Shown: positions 25,018 to 33,550, counted from the stretch's first letter. The stretch: 54,705 bases of DNA from Bacillota bacterium (GCA_023395595.1 JAEWYO010000057.1:1-54705), one strand, 5' to 3'. The notes: generated by a model not told the origin, from the letters alone. Numbers and translations are program-made.

Positions 25018-26187
25018 TTACCCCTCATAGCGGAGGGCTTCAATCGGGTGCTTGTTTGCGGCCTTGTTTGCAGGATACAGCCCGAAGATCAGGCCGATGG
25101 CCGAGGAGAAACCAACCGCCAGCAGCACCACGCCGAGGGACATCGAGAATGTGATTGTTTGCGCAACCACTGTTGCAATCTCGAGAATCACCCATGAGAG
25201 CGCGAGCCCCAAAAGACAGCCCATCAGCGAGACCATCAAAGCCTCAATGAGGAATTGCATCATGATGCTCTTCTTGCCCGCGCCGATGGCCTTGCGGATG
25301 CCAATCTCTTTCGTGCGCTCGGTGACAGAAACCAGCATAATGTTCATAATGCCGATGCCGCCGACCAGAAGTGAAATCGCAGCAATTCCACCAAGCAGGA
25401 GCGAGAGCGTGCTGGTAACGGTGCCCATCGCATCGGAGATGCTACTCATGTTCATCAGATTATACGCGTCTTCGTCCTGATGGAACCGCGAGAGCATATA
25501 GCTTTCGACTTGACTCTCAGTCGCGTCTGTGTCGCCCGCGGGAGAAACCGAAAGCGACGTAACATAGGGTTGATCCGCCATGCGGGATTCCACCGTAAAC
25601 GGCGCATAGGCCGAATATCCGCCGAGCATAGACGCAAAGAGGGATGTGTCCTCTTCCAGAACGCCGACGACGAGGAAGTTTCGACCGCCGATGGACAGTG
25701 TTTCGCCAACCACGTCTGCTTTGCCAAAGAGTTCCTCGGCTGTATTGTTGCCTAGAACGGTTACATAGGAAGCATTTGCCACGTCTGCGCTCTTGAGAAA
25801 GCGTCCGTAGGCAAGCTTGAGCCCCTGTACATTATAATACGCCGGGGTTGTGCCATACAAGGAGACGGACACGTCCGAGTAGCCGAATTTTGCGGTTGCG
25901 TTCATGCTGCCGGAAGGGGCGGCCTCACCGACCGCGTCCAACGCCGCGATTTCGTCCAAATCCTCCAAACGAATGGGAGAACCTTTGTCGTCTTTCACGT
26001 TAACTGTGACCATATCGTTGCCGAGCGCGGTGATTTCGCTTGTTACTGCGCCGGTTGCGCCGTTGACAAGCGAAACCAGCACTACCAGCGCGACCACGCC
26101 GATGATGATGCCCAGCATCGTCAGAAACGAACGGAGCTTGTTGGAGGTAATCGCCTCCCAAGCCATCTTGACAGATTGCAAGATCAT
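25018..26187 (-). CDS. MacB/FtsX-type ABC transporter permease
   Basis: The 389-residue permease has one N-terminal helix (about 15-40), a large extracytoplasmic MacB-type domain (about 45-260) and three C-terminal helices. ERTKEIGIRKAIGAGKKSIMMQFL is the usual FtsX-domain signature. It overlaps the ATPase gene by four bases (ATGA). With the ATPase and adaptor it forms an export system for peptides, drugs or lipoproteins; the neighbouring two-component system suggests an envelope-stress or antimicrobial response. Substrate unknown. Confidence 0.94.
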   Translation of the reverse strand: MILQSVKMAWEAITSNKLRSFLTMLGIIIGVVALVVLVSLVNGATGAVTSEITALGNDMVTVNVKDDKGSPIRLEDLDEIAALDAVGEAAPSGSMNATAKFGYSDVSVSLYGTTPAYYNVQGLKLAYGRFLKSADVANASYVTVLGNNTAEELFGKADVVGETLSIGGRNFLVVGVLEEDTSLFASMLGGYSAYAPFTVESRMADQPYVTSLSVSPAGDTDATESQVESYMLSRFHQDEDAYNLMNMSSISDAMGTVTSTLSLLLGGIAAISLLVGGIGIMNIMLVSVTERTKEIGIRKAIGAGKKSIMMQFLIEALMVSLMGCLLGLALSWVILEIATVVAQTITFSMSLGVVLLAVGFSSAIGLIFGLYPANKAANKHPIEALRYEG

Positions 26188-26873
26188 GCGCCCACCTCCG
26201 TGACCCGGCCATCCATAATGCGGATGCGCCGCTGGGCCTGCTTTGCGATCTCTTCGTTGTGCGTGATGAGCACAATCGTGTCTCCCGCGCGGTGCAGTTC
26301 GTGAAAGAGTGCCATGATGTCGTCGCCGGTCTTGCTATCGAGGTTGCCTGTCGGTTCGTCCGCCAGCAGGATCGCAGGATCGGTTGCCAGCGCGCGGGCA
26401 ATCGCCACACGTTGCTGCTGGCCGCCGGAGAGCTCGGAAGGCTTGTGACTGCTGCGTTCGCTCAGCCCGACGCGATCCAGCGCACGCTGCGCCATCGCTT
26501 TTCGTTCGTTGATGTGGAGGCGCTGATAGATCAGCGGGAGCTCCACGTTGGAGAGCGCGCTCATGCGCGAAAGCAGGTTGAAGTTCTGGAAAATGAAACC
26601 GATCTTCTTGTTGCGGATCTTCGCCAGCTCCTCTTCGGAATACTGCTCGATCGACTGCCCGTCGAGAATGTACTCTCCGCTATCTGCAACGTCGAGGCAG
26701 CCGATGATATTCATCAGCGTGCTCTTTCCGCTGCCGGATGGGCCGATGATGCTCACAAACTCGCCTTCGCGGATGGTCAGGTTTGCGCCGTCCAGCGCGC
26801 GCACCTCCTCTCCGCCAACCGAATACACCTTCGTGATGTCGGTCATGGTGATGATGGGTTTACCGCTTGCCAT
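26184..26873 (-). CDS. ABC transporter ATP-binding protein (MacB/LolD type)
   Basis: The 229-residue ATPase has Walker A GPSGSGKST, signature LSGGQQQRVAIARAL and Walker B LLADEPTGNLD, followed by the switch His in ITHNEE. GTG 26879 overlaps the upstream stop, but ATG 26873 has better spacing from GGGGGT and is used here. It powers the adjacent FtsX-type permease. Confidence 0.95.
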   Translation of the reverse strand: MASGKPIITMTDITKVYSVGGEEVRALDGANLTIREGEFVSIIGPSGSGKSTLMNIIGCLDVADSGEYILDGQSIEQYSEEELAKIRNKKIGFIFQNFNLLSRMSALSNVELPLIYQRLHINERKAMAQRALDRVGLSERSSHKPSELSGGQQQRVAIARALATDPAILLADEPTGNLDSKTGDDIMALFHELHRAGDTIVLITHNEEIAKQAQRRIRIMDGRVTEVGA

Positions 26874-26875
26874 GA

Positions 26876-28426
26876 TCACTTACCCCCAACGTTCGGATAA
26901 CCGTTCTGTTCGGCGGCAGCGCTACGATCCGGCATCATGCCGGTGAATTGCTTGGTTACGCTTGTATCCAGATACCAGATCTGATCGCCCGCGACAAGCC
27001 CGCTCGTGACCTCTGCGTTCGTTCCGTCGGAAAGCCCGGTGGTGATATCCCGGCGTTCATAGGAGCCGTTGGTGGCCTTTACGTTGACGTATTCTCCCGA
27101 GGAATCCTCCAGAATGCGCGCAACGGGGATCAGCGGTACGTTCTCCTTCTTGGCTGTGAGCACGACTGCGCTGCCGTTCATGCCTTCGAGCAGGCGCGCT
27201 TCATAGCCAAGCAACACTTCGACCGGGTAGGTCGTAATGCTGCCGCTCACGGTGCCGATGCGAGAGATATGGCTTACCGTTGCGGCGAAGCTTTCGCCGG
27301 GATATGCGTCGAGCGTGACGCTCGCGCTCTGACCCAGCGCAACGGAGTCGATATCCAGCTCATCTGCGTCGATGACGAGTTTCACCGCGCCGCCGGTGTG
27401 CAGCACAAACGCATCCGTCATGCCGTCACTTGCGGTGGTGGCGGGAACATCGGTGTTTTTCGCGATCTTGACTTCACCGATCGTTGCGTCAACAGGCGCA
27501 ATCACACGCGGGTCTTGGATATAGGAAAGTAGTTGCGAATAAAGCGCGGCCTTCTCGGCGCGGTCTGCAAAGGCGGTGTTATAGCTTGCCGATGCGGGCG
27601 CATTTTCCAGAGAGAAGAGCTTGTTGTTTGCGTAGACAAGCGTGTTTTCGGAAACCTCGATGTCCGTGATTTCGCCGCCGGAGGCAAGCACGGCAACGGG
27701 CGCATGGATGTCCAGCGTGCCTTCGCCAAGCAGCGTGTCGCCATCATACACCTGCGCCTGGGCCAGATATGGCGTACCATTGTCCTTAAGGGTGACAAGA
27801 TAGCCTGTCGCGGTTTTCTCCGCGATCATGCCGGTCGCTTTTCCGCCGTCCCAACGGACGGATACCTTCGAATAGAGCGTAAGATCTGCGTCGGTTGTCA
27901 GCTCGACCTGCATCTTTTCATCGCTCGAGAGCAGTGCCAGCGCGCCGTACTCGCGAATGACGTCCCGCGCTTCGCTGCCGATGGTCGCGGGCAGATATTT
28001 CACGCGTCCGCGCACAGGGGCTTTCACCTGCGTCACTTCGCTGCGCGTTGCAATGTCGCGATCCAGAGCGCTCAGTTCCGAGTTTGTCTTTGCCGCGACG
28101 TCGCGGAGGGAATCGACATCCAGCGTCGCGAGTACGTCGCCCGCTTTCACGATGTCGCCAAATTTGGCGGAGACGCTCTCCACACGCACGCCGGCGGGTA
28201 GTTGCAGTGTCTCGCTGTCGTCGGCGGAGAGTCGTCCGCTGCCGGTAATCGTGCGTTCAACGGTGCCGGTTTCCACTGTATAGGCGGCGTAGACGGGTTG
28301 TGCTGCGCGCTTGATGGCGCTGCTCAACAGCAGCAAGCCAACCGCGATGGTGACGACCACCGCGATGAGCACCCAGAGCCAAACACGGGTTTTCTTCTTT
28401 TTTTGAACAGGGGCTTTGCGTTCCAT
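26876..28426 (-). CDS. Membrane-fusion / periplasmic-adaptor-type protein
   Basis: The 516-residue protein has an N-terminal membrane anchor (about 16-37) after a basic stretch, then HlyD/MacA-like barrel-sandwich segments: GTVERTITGSGRL, FGDIVKAGDVLATLD and later RVIAPVDATIGEVKIA. It continues with beta-barrel domains and an Asn/Gly-rich end. The long coiled coil of classical MacA is nearly absent. In monoderms such adaptors link FtsX-type permeases to the cell wall side. It is first in a three-gene operon with overlapping stops and starts. The 171-base gap upstream holds a CTCCGG/CCGGAG hairpin in the leader. Confidence 0.9.
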   Translation of the reverse strand: MERKAPVQKKKKTRVWLWVLIAVVVTIAVGLLLLSSAIKRAAQPVYAAYTVETGTVERTITGSGRLSADDSETLQLPAGVRVESVSAKFGDIVKAGDVLATLDVDSLRDVAAKTNSELSALDRDIATRSEVTQVKAPVRGRVKYLPATIGSEARDVIREYGALALLSSDEKMQVELTTDADLTLYSKVSVRWDGGKATGMIAEKTATGYLVTLKDNGTPYLAQAQVYDGDTLLGEGTLDIHAPVAVLASGGEITDIEVSENTLVYANNKLFSLENAPASASYNTAFADRAEKAALYSQLLSYIQDPRVIAPVDATIGEVKIAKNTDVPATTASDGMTDAFVLHTGGAVKLVIDADELDIDSVALGQSASVTLDAYPGESFAATVSHISRIGTVSGSITTYPVEVLLGYEARLLEGMNGSAVVLTAKKENVPLIPVARILEDSSGEYVNVKATNGSYERRDITTGLSDGTNAEVTSGLVAGDQIWYLDTSVTKQFTGMMPDRSAAAEQNGYPNVGGK

Positions 28427-28597
28427 AGGATTGCAGGTTCCTTTCCATCATGCCTCCGGTTGTTTGCCGGAGTGCGTTTTTTTCATTTTTCCAAGTCATA
28501 GTAACGAGCAAACGTGAACGGAAGAAAAACTAGATTCGATGAAATTTGTCATTTTCGTGAATCGTACGCAATCCAACACAATTCTGTCGCGGTTTGC

Positions 28598-29656
28598 TCA
28601 ATTGAGCGGGAGTTCAACGGTGAACTCGGCTCCCGCGCCTTCCTCGCTCTGGCAGCGGATGTCTCCGCCGTGGAGTGTCACCACACGCCGCGCGATGGAG
28701 AGCCCTAGCCCGTTGCCGGAGGCCGCATGGGAAACGTCGCCTTGATAAAACTTGTCGAAGATATGCCGCTGTGCATCCGGCGGGATGCCGTAGCCATCAT
28801 CGCGGATGACGAACACGGCTGCGTTTTCGCGTTTTTGCAGGCGGATGTCCACACAGCCGCCCTCCGGCGTGAATTTCACCGCGTTGTCGATGAGGTTGAG
28901 CCATACCTGACTCAAGAGTTCCTCATCGCCTTCGAGGATCACCTCGTCAAGCTCGACGTTGAGGTTGAGCCGGCGTTGTTCCCATTTGCTTTCAAAGAGC
29001 AGGATGCAGCGGCGAACCTGCTCGGTGAGGTCAAAGCGCGCGCGTGAGGCGAGTATCGCCTGCTTTTCCACGCGGGAAAGGTTGAGCACATTGGTGGCAA
29101 GCTGCGCCAGGCGCGAGGACTCGTGGATGATGATGTCGAGATACTCCTGCCGCTGCTCGGGCGTGAGGTCGTCGTGCTTGAGCTCTTCGGCAAAGCCTTT
29201 GATGGACACGATTGGTGTCTTGAACTCATGCGAAAAATTATCGACAAAGTCGGAGCGGAGCATCTCGATGCTGCCGAGCTCCTCCGCCATGCGGTTGAAG
29301 CTGGTGGTCAGTTCGTTAAACGAGCTTGGACCCACTAGATGTAGGCGAACGGAGAAATCGCCCGCGGCGAGGCGGTTTGTCGCATCGATCATGCGGCGCA
29401 GTGGCTTGAGCGGAAAACGGCTGATCATGAAGGAGACCACCGTGCCGACCACAACGCTGATGACCAGCAGCACGAAGATTGGCAGCATCGGCTCCTGATG
29501 TGACAGCTTTGCGATGTTGATTGCGTTGATGCGAATCAGCAGCATGCCGGAGATGAAGATCAGCACCGAGGTGATGATTAAAATCAGAAATACGATGGCG
29601 GAAAACAGCGCGGCGAGGCCAAAACGCTGGCGTGAATGCTGCGATTCGCGTTTCAT
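28598..29656 (-). CDS. Sensor histidine kinase with HAMP domain
   Basis: The 352-residue kinase has two membrane helices (about 15-40 and 58-80) enclosing a very short extracytoplasmic loop of about 17 residues. HAMP (81-135), HisKA with phospho-acceptor His143 in NFSHEFKTP, and an ATPase domain with N box NLIDNAVKF and G boxes DDGYGIP and GNGLGLSI follow. The tiny loop suggests sensing within the membrane or through the transporter, as in Bce-type systems. It overlaps the response-regulator stop by four bases. Confidence 0.95.
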   Translation of the reverse strand: MKRESQHSRQRFGLAALFSAIVFLILIITSVLIFISGMLLIRINAINIAKLSHQEPMLPIFVLLVISVVVGTVVSFMISRFPLKPLRRMIDATNRLAAGDFSVRLHLVGPSSFNELTTSFNRMAEELGSIEMLRSDFVDNFSHEFKTPIVSIKGFAEELKHDDLTPEQRQEYLDIIIHESSRLAQLATNVLNLSRVEKQAILASRARFDLTEQVRRCILLFESKWEQRRLNLNVELDEVILEGDEELLSQVWLNLIDNAVKFTPEGGCVDIRLQKRENAAVFVIRDDGYGIPPDAQRHIFDKFYQGDVSHAASGNGLGLSIARRVVTLHGGDIRCQSEEGAGAEFTVELPLN

Positions 29657-30327
29657 ACTTTTTTCACCGCCTTGTAGCCAAGTCCACGCACGGAGACCAG
29701 CTCAAACTCAGGATAACATTCAAAGCGCCTGCGCAGGCGGTTGATGTGCACGTTGACAGTCGTGTCGCCGCTTTCGGATTCCATACCCCAGATTTCGTCC
29801 ATCAGCTGAATGCGAGTGAAGATTTTGTCGGGGTAGGAGAGCAGCTTGTAGAGCAGATAAAACTCCTTTTGCGGGAGGGTTTGGCGGTCGTCGTCGCGTG
29901 TGACGGTCAGCGCGTCGTAGTCCAGCTCGACCGTGCCGATGGTCAGCTTGCGCTCGCTGATGATGCGGGAGCGCCTGAGCAGCGCCTTGATGCGCAGCAG
30001 CATCTCCTCCGTGTCCACGGGCTTGGTCATATAGTCGTCCGTACCGGCAAGAAACCCTTTACGCTTGTCTGCGGGCAGCTGCTTTGCTGTGACCATCAGG
30101 ATCGGAACCGTGTTTCCGGCGCCGCGCAATTCGTTGGTCAGCGCGTAGCCATCCATGCCGGGCATCATGATGTCCAGCAGGATCAGATCGATGTGGTTTG
30201 TGTCCAGAAGCTGGAGTGCTTCGTCCGCGTTGCTTGCGCAGAGAACGGAATACTCTGCGCGTTCCAGAACGGCTTTCATCAGCTTTCTGGCGTTTGTGTC
30301 GTCTTCGACAACGAGAATGTGAAACAT
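29653..30327 (-). CDS. OmpR/PhoB-type response regulator
   Basis: The 224-residue regulator has a receiver domain with Asp52 as the phosphorylation site (LLDIMMPGMDGY), Asp9/Asp10 in VVEDD and Lys103-like in VTAKQLPADKRKG. The C-terminal winged-helix domain contains GDTTVNVHINRLRRRFE. The start follows CTGAGGAAA. It is paired with the kinase and lies upstream of the export operon, which is the likely target. Confidence 0.95.
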   Translation of the reverse strand: MFHILVVEDDTNARKLMKAVLERAEYSVLCASNADEALQLLDTNHIDLILLDIMMPGMDGYALTNELRGAGNTVPILMVTAKQLPADKRKGFLAGTDDYMTKPVDTEEMLLRIKALLRRSRIISERKLTIGTVELDYDALTVTRDDDRQTLPQKEFYLLYKLLSYPDKIFTRIQLMDEIWGMESESGDTTVNVHINRLRRRFECYPEFELVSVRGLGYKAVKKV

Positions 30328-30379
30328 GGCGCTTTCCTCAGCAGTTAGTCGGTTTGCGCGTTTTCTGCCGCGCGACGGA

Positions 30380-30410
30380 AAACAGAAAATGGGCGCAGAC
30401 GTTCGCGCCC
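30380..30410 (-). terminator. Terminator after the FakA-C-like gene
   Basis: On the minus strand GGGCGC pairs with GCGCCC around an eight-base loop and is followed by ATTTTCTGTTTT. The T run is broken, so read-through into the response-regulator gene is possible; no separate promoter is visible in the 50 bases that remain. Confidence 0.6.
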
Positions 30411-30492
30411 TATGAATTCAGTATAATTAGAAAGATGAACTGTAGAAAAACAGACGGCGAAATTGCCTACTTTTATCCGCGCAACGGTAACC

Positions 30493-30744
30493 TTATCCCT
30501 GCAACCCGGCCGATTGGCGCTCCATGTTTTCCACCACGATGTCGAATATTTCGCCGAGCGAGGCGCAGTAAGCGAGAATTTCCCAAGGGCGGTTGGTGTG
30601 GAAGTGAATCTTGATGAGCGATTCGTCGCCAACGGCGAGCAAACTGTCGCCCTCAAAGGTTGCTGTGATATAGTCAAAAATTTCATCCTCGTTGAGCTGT
30701 TCGCCCGCGAGCAGCAGTTGTGTGTCAAACTTAAACTCCAACAT
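30493..30744 (-). CDS. Stand-alone FakA/DAK-phosphatase C-terminal-like domain
   Basis: The 83-residue protein matches one part of the fatty-acid kinase FakA (YloV) C-terminal region: EDEIFDYITATFEGDSLLAV followed by DESLIKIHFHTNRPWEILAYCASLGEI and IENMERQ-like VVENMERQ. FakA is normally about 550 residues with an N-terminal DAK2 kinase domain, so this is a single-domain relative, not an intact kinase. ATG 30744 follows AAAGGAG; the longer frame to 30903 is not used. A lipid- or metabolite-binding role is possible but unproven. It stands just upstream of the two-component genes and divergent from the heliorhodopsin gene. Confidence 0.78.
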   Translation of the reverse strand: MLEFKFDTQLLLAGEQLNEDEIFDYITATFEGDSLLAVGDESLIKIHFHTNRPWEILAYCASLGEIFDIVVENMERQSAGLQG

Positions 30745-30795
30745 GATATTGGTCTCCTTTTTCGGTTTGATAAAGCGAAATCGTTGGTAATTGAC

Positions 30796-30825
30796 ATCAT
30801 AGCACCATTCTTGCACGGCAGGCAA
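30796..30825 (-). promoter_or_regulatory. Promoter of the FakA-C-like gene
   Basis: On the minus strand TTGCCT (30825-30820) and TATGAT (30801-30796) are 18 bases apart. Confidence 0.55.
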
Positions 30826-30831
30826 GCAAAC

Positions 30832-30862
30832 ACGGCGTTTTGCGCGAAAATACGCCGTTTTT
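30832..30862 (+). terminator. Terminator-like hairpin upstream of the heliorhodopsin gene
   Basis: ACGGCG-TTTT pairs with AAAA-TA-CGCCGT and is followed by TTTTT on the plus strand, 80 bases before the start codon. No plus-strand gene precedes it, so it is either a leader attenuator or insulation from the divergent transcript. Confidence 0.5.
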
Positions 30863-30942
30863 CGACGTTCCAGCGTGAAAAAGTCACAGTGGCGCGCATG
30901 CATTTATTGTACATTCAGTTCATAAAGGATGGTGTAATACAA

Positions 30943-31722
30943 ATGGAAATCAAATTGGCAAAACTCAGACGCTTCAATCTAATTATGGGAGCGTTTCATC
31001 TGATTCAGGGTGCGGTCATGCTGCTTCTTGCAACCAGCGTGATTCAGAAAATCGCGGAATTTCAACCGACGATTACACAAAACTACCTGAGCTTTAACGT
31101 TGCAACAAAATCGCTTGAACTGGCGAGCAAACCCTTGTTCACACTGCCGTTTGGCATACTTGTAGCGTCGTTTTTGTTCATCTCCGCGCTGGCGCATTTG
31201 ATCATCTATCTCAGCGGAGACAAGTATCTCGACGGCATTCGTGCGGGCATCAACAAATACCGTTGGTTTGAGTACGCGTTGAGTTCGTCGATCATGATCG
31301 TTTTGATCAGCACTCTGTTTGGCATCTACGACATCGCATCTCTGGTGCTTATCTTTGTGGTCAACGCGTCGATGAACCTCTTTGGCCTCGTTATGGAGCA
31401 GCTCAACAGCGGCGCGGAAAAGGGAAACGTCAAGTGGGGCCCGTTCGTTTGGGGTTCTATCGCGGGGCTTGCACCCTGGGCGGCAATCCTGCTCTATATG
31501 TTCGGTACGGGCAATCTGGACATGGTGCCGTGGTTCGTTTGGGCGATTGTCGGAACCTACTTTGTGGCGTTTAACACATTCCCGATCAACATGATTCTGC
31601 AATACAAGCGCGTCGGCAAATGGGCGGACTATGTCCACGGTGAGCGCGGGTATATCATCCTCAGCCTCGTGGCAAAGTCCTTGCTTGCCTGGCTCGTGCT
31701 CTTTGGTGCGATGCAGCCGTAA
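30943..31722 (+). CDS. Heliorhodopsin
   Basis: The 259-residue seven-helix protein has the heliorhodopsin pattern, not that of type-1 pumps. Helix 3 reads WFEYALSSSIMIVLI with Glu110 as the counterion (Glu107 in the founding protein). The last helix reads LSLVAKSLLAWLVLFG with Lys245 as the retinal Schiff-base lysine and Ser241 four residues before it. His19 and His85 match the polar-cavity histidines. Heliorhodopsins sit inverted in the membrane with the N terminus inside and are light sensors or regulators rather than strong pumps. ATG 30943 is used because the frame from 30463 crosses the opposing gene; AAAGGA lies upstream. No retinal synthesis gene is in the window. A hairpin terminator follows. 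Confidence 0.9.
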   Translation: MEIKLAKLRRFNLIMGAFHLIQGAVMLLLATSVIQKIAEFQPTITQNYLSFNVATKSLELASKPLFTLPFGILVASFLFISALAHLIIYLSGDKYLDGIRAGINKYRWFEYALSSSIMIVLISTLFGIYDIASLVLIFVVNASMNLFGLVMEQLNSGAEKGNVKWGPFVWGSIAGLAPWAAILLYMFGTGNLDMVPWFVWAIVGTYFVAFNTFPINMILQYKRVGKWADYVHGERGYIILSLVAKSLLAWLVLFGAMQP

Positions 31723-31740
31723 GCAGCCTTTCGAAGTACA

Positions 31741-31766
31741 AAAACCGCCGGATACGGCGGTTTTTT
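31741..31766. terminator. Bidirectional terminator between heliorhodopsin and flavoprotein genes
   Basis: AAAACCGCCG and CGGCGGTTTT form a perfect stem around GATA, with a T6 run on the plus strand and TTTTT on the minus strand. It serves both convergent genes. Confidence 0.9.
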
Positions 31767-31776
31767 GCTGCTCTTT

Positions 31777-32700
31777 TTACTTTTTCTCGCTGCTTCGTTT
31801 GTCGCGTATGATTGTCATGTGGTTCTCTTCAATCACGCTCACGCCGTTTGCCTTTGCCCAGTCCACGCAGCCTTGCAGCGCGGTTTTGAGGAAGACGCGC
31901 GGCACCTTGACAAGCGTTTTGCAGGCATCGTCTGTGAAGCGAACCTCCGGGTCGATACGGCTTGCGGCATAGATCACCGTGGATAGCTCCGCTTCCTTGG
32001 CTGCCGGGATGCGCTCGGAAATTGCGCGCGAAAAGCGGGTGTACCAGAAATGCGTGTTGTCGCGATAACCGTAGTCAACCGGAACACGCGGGAAGGAAGC
32101 GGATTTTACGCCGCCGATGATGGCGTTGTAGAAGCGCTCCTTCATGAGAATTTTGTCAACCTTCAGGATGAAGTGCGCGCCGAATTTACTGGTGATGCCG
32201 TTGAAGCTGCGATAGGGCGGCCCGATTCCTTCCAGCTGGCCAACCTTCGGGATGTCCTCCCATGCGTTCTCCAGATCACTCTGCCAAGTGCACTCAAACA
32301 CCTGATATGCTTCCTGAATTACGAGCGGGCGCGGCGTTTCTCCGCCAGCCTGACCCGCTTCCAGCGTGAAGCGGCAGGTGCGCATCTTCTCGTCACACGT
32401 TTCCCCGGGGAACCCGAGGCGAACCGCTTCCTTGAAGCTTGCGCGGCTGTCCTCGATGAAATTCAGCGCACAGGTGCCGCTTCGGAGGATGTTCTGCGCG
32501 GTGTTGGAGTTGTTGCGGCTTTGCAGCAGCATCGCGTAATAGTCCTTGCCGGCCACATAGTACGGAAAACACAGCGAATAGGAGCCCACGGATGTTTGAC
32601 CCGATTCACTCAACGTGGAGATCAGCACGGTTGGCATCGGAAAAAATGCCGACGTTTGGTAAAAATTATCAACAATGCGGAGATCCCGAAATGAACTCAT
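31777..32700 (-). CDS. Flavin-reductase-like protein with PCP_red-type C-terminal domain
   Basis: The 307-residue protein has an FMN-binding split-barrel domain (about 1-210). Signs are PMPTVLISTLSESGQTSVGSY-type N-terminal strands, NTAQNILRSGTCALNFI and GAHFILKVDKIL. Residues about 250-300 form a second unit, FTDDACKTLVKVPRVFLKTALQGC then WAKANGVSVIEENHM. It resembles the PCP_red domain found at the end of BchB of dark-operative protochlorophyllide reductase. No chlorophyll genes are near. ATG 32700 follows GAGGAGGG. It ends a MarR-headed operon. Flavin chemistry is likely; the C-terminal match is from memory and needs a profile search. Confidence 0.78.
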   Translation of the reverse strand: MSSFRDLRIVDNFYQTSAFFPMPTVLISTLSESGQTSVGSYSLCFPYYVAGKDYYAMLLQSRNNSNTAQNILRSGTCALNFIEDSRASFKEAVRLGFPGETCDEKMRTCRFTLEAGQAGGETPRPLVIQEAYQVFECTWQSDLENAWEDIPKVGQLEGIGPPYRSFNGITSKFGAHFILKVDKILMKERFYNAIIGGVKSASFPRVPVDYGYRDNTHFWYTRFSRAISERIPAAKEAELSTVIYAASRIDPEVRFTDDACKTLVKVPRVFLKTALQGCVDWAKANGVSVIEENHMTIIRDKRSSEKK

Positions 32701-32705
32701 CTGTG

Positions 32706-32960
32706 TCAGCCCTCCTCGGAAGTGGTAGATTTGTTCTTCTTGCGCATGCGGAGTATGTTAAACGTGATCAGTACCGCGATGATCACAAGTTTGAGCCAGA
32801 GGGAAATTGGCGCCCAGATGGCGATGACGACGAACAAAACACCCAGCAGTGCGTGACCGAGAAGATTCCGCCAGTCGGTCAAGTACGACTTCAGACCCAT
32901 CCAGATTCTTTGGAAAACAGAGTGCGGGGCAGTCGATTCCGGTTCGATATGGTTGTTCAC
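32706..32960 (-). CDS. Small two-helix membrane protein
   Basis: The 84-residue protein has an N-terminal soluble stretch, two hydrophobic helices (about 33-55 and 56-70) and a basic then acidic tail (RMRKKNKSTTSEEG). The start is GTG 32960 behind AAAGGG. It lies five bases before the flavoprotein gene, so they are made together; it could anchor the flavoprotein. Family not recognised. Confidence 0.75.
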   Translation of the reverse strand: MNNHIEPESTAPHSVFQRIWMGLKSYLTDWRNLLGHALLGVLFVVIAIWAPISLWLKLVIIAVLITFNILRMRKKNKSTTSEEG

Positions 32961-33041
32961 AAAGTTACCCTTTCCGATTTTTGTCTATTCTTTGTTTGAG
33001 ATTGCCTGCTTGGCTTTTGTTTGAGTCAACGATCGTAAAAA

Positions 33042-33479
33042 TTACTTGGCTTGGGGTTTGTCCTGCTCGCGCAGCAGAAGCGCGGCATGGATCAGTTTGT
33101 CGATCGACTCATCCATCTGGCGCAGCTCGGATTCACTCAGGCAGGCGCACACGTCGGTAAACCACGTGTCGTAGATATGCATGCTGGCGCTGACGCTCGA
33201 TTTTCCCGTTTCGGTGATTCGAATCCGGTTCTTGCGCCGGTTTTGTCCGTCTTGTTCGCGCACGACAAGCATCTTGCTCTCCATCGCGTTGAGCGCTTTA
33301 GCGACGGTCGTCTTGTCCAGCAGCAAGGCGTTGGCGATTATATCCTGTGAGACCTGGTCGTGAAAGCAAAGAAACGTGCAAATCGCATGTTCCGTATCAG
33401 AAAAGCCCGCGTCACGAATCTGCTCGTGCCCGAATTCCCTGCCGAGTTTGATGAGCATGCTCAATTTGGAGAACTGCAT
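33042..33479 (-). CDS. MarR-family transcriptional regulator
   Basis: The 145-residue winged-helix protein has the recognition region SQDIIANALLLDKTTVAKALNAM and wing RRKNRIRITETGKSS typical of MarR. ATG 33479 follows AAGGTGG; the longer frame is ignored. It heads the operon with the small membrane protein and flavoprotein, and probably controls it. MarR proteins usually respond to phenolic, oxidant or drug ligands, which would suit a redox-linked operon. Confidence 0.92.
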   Translation of the reverse strand: MQFSKLSMLIKLGREFGHEQIRDAGFSDTEHAICTFLCFHDQVSQDIIANALLLDKTTVAKALNAMESKMLVVREQDGQNRRKNRIRITETGKSSVSASMHIYDTWFTDVCACLSESELRQMDESIDKLIHAALLLREQDKPQAK

Positions 33480-33522
33480 ATGCACCACCTTATATGTCGA
33501 AGAATCAACAGTTGCAAATTCA

Positions 33523-33550
33523 ATTATAATCAGCCGCAGCGGAATGTCAA
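33523..33550 (-). promoter_or_regulatory. Consensus promoter of the MarR operon
   Basis: On the minus strand perfect TTGACA (33550-33545) and perfect TATAAT (33528-33523) are 16 bases apart. A TTGAATTTGCAA near-palindrome just downstream could be the MarR site. Confidence 0.85.
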
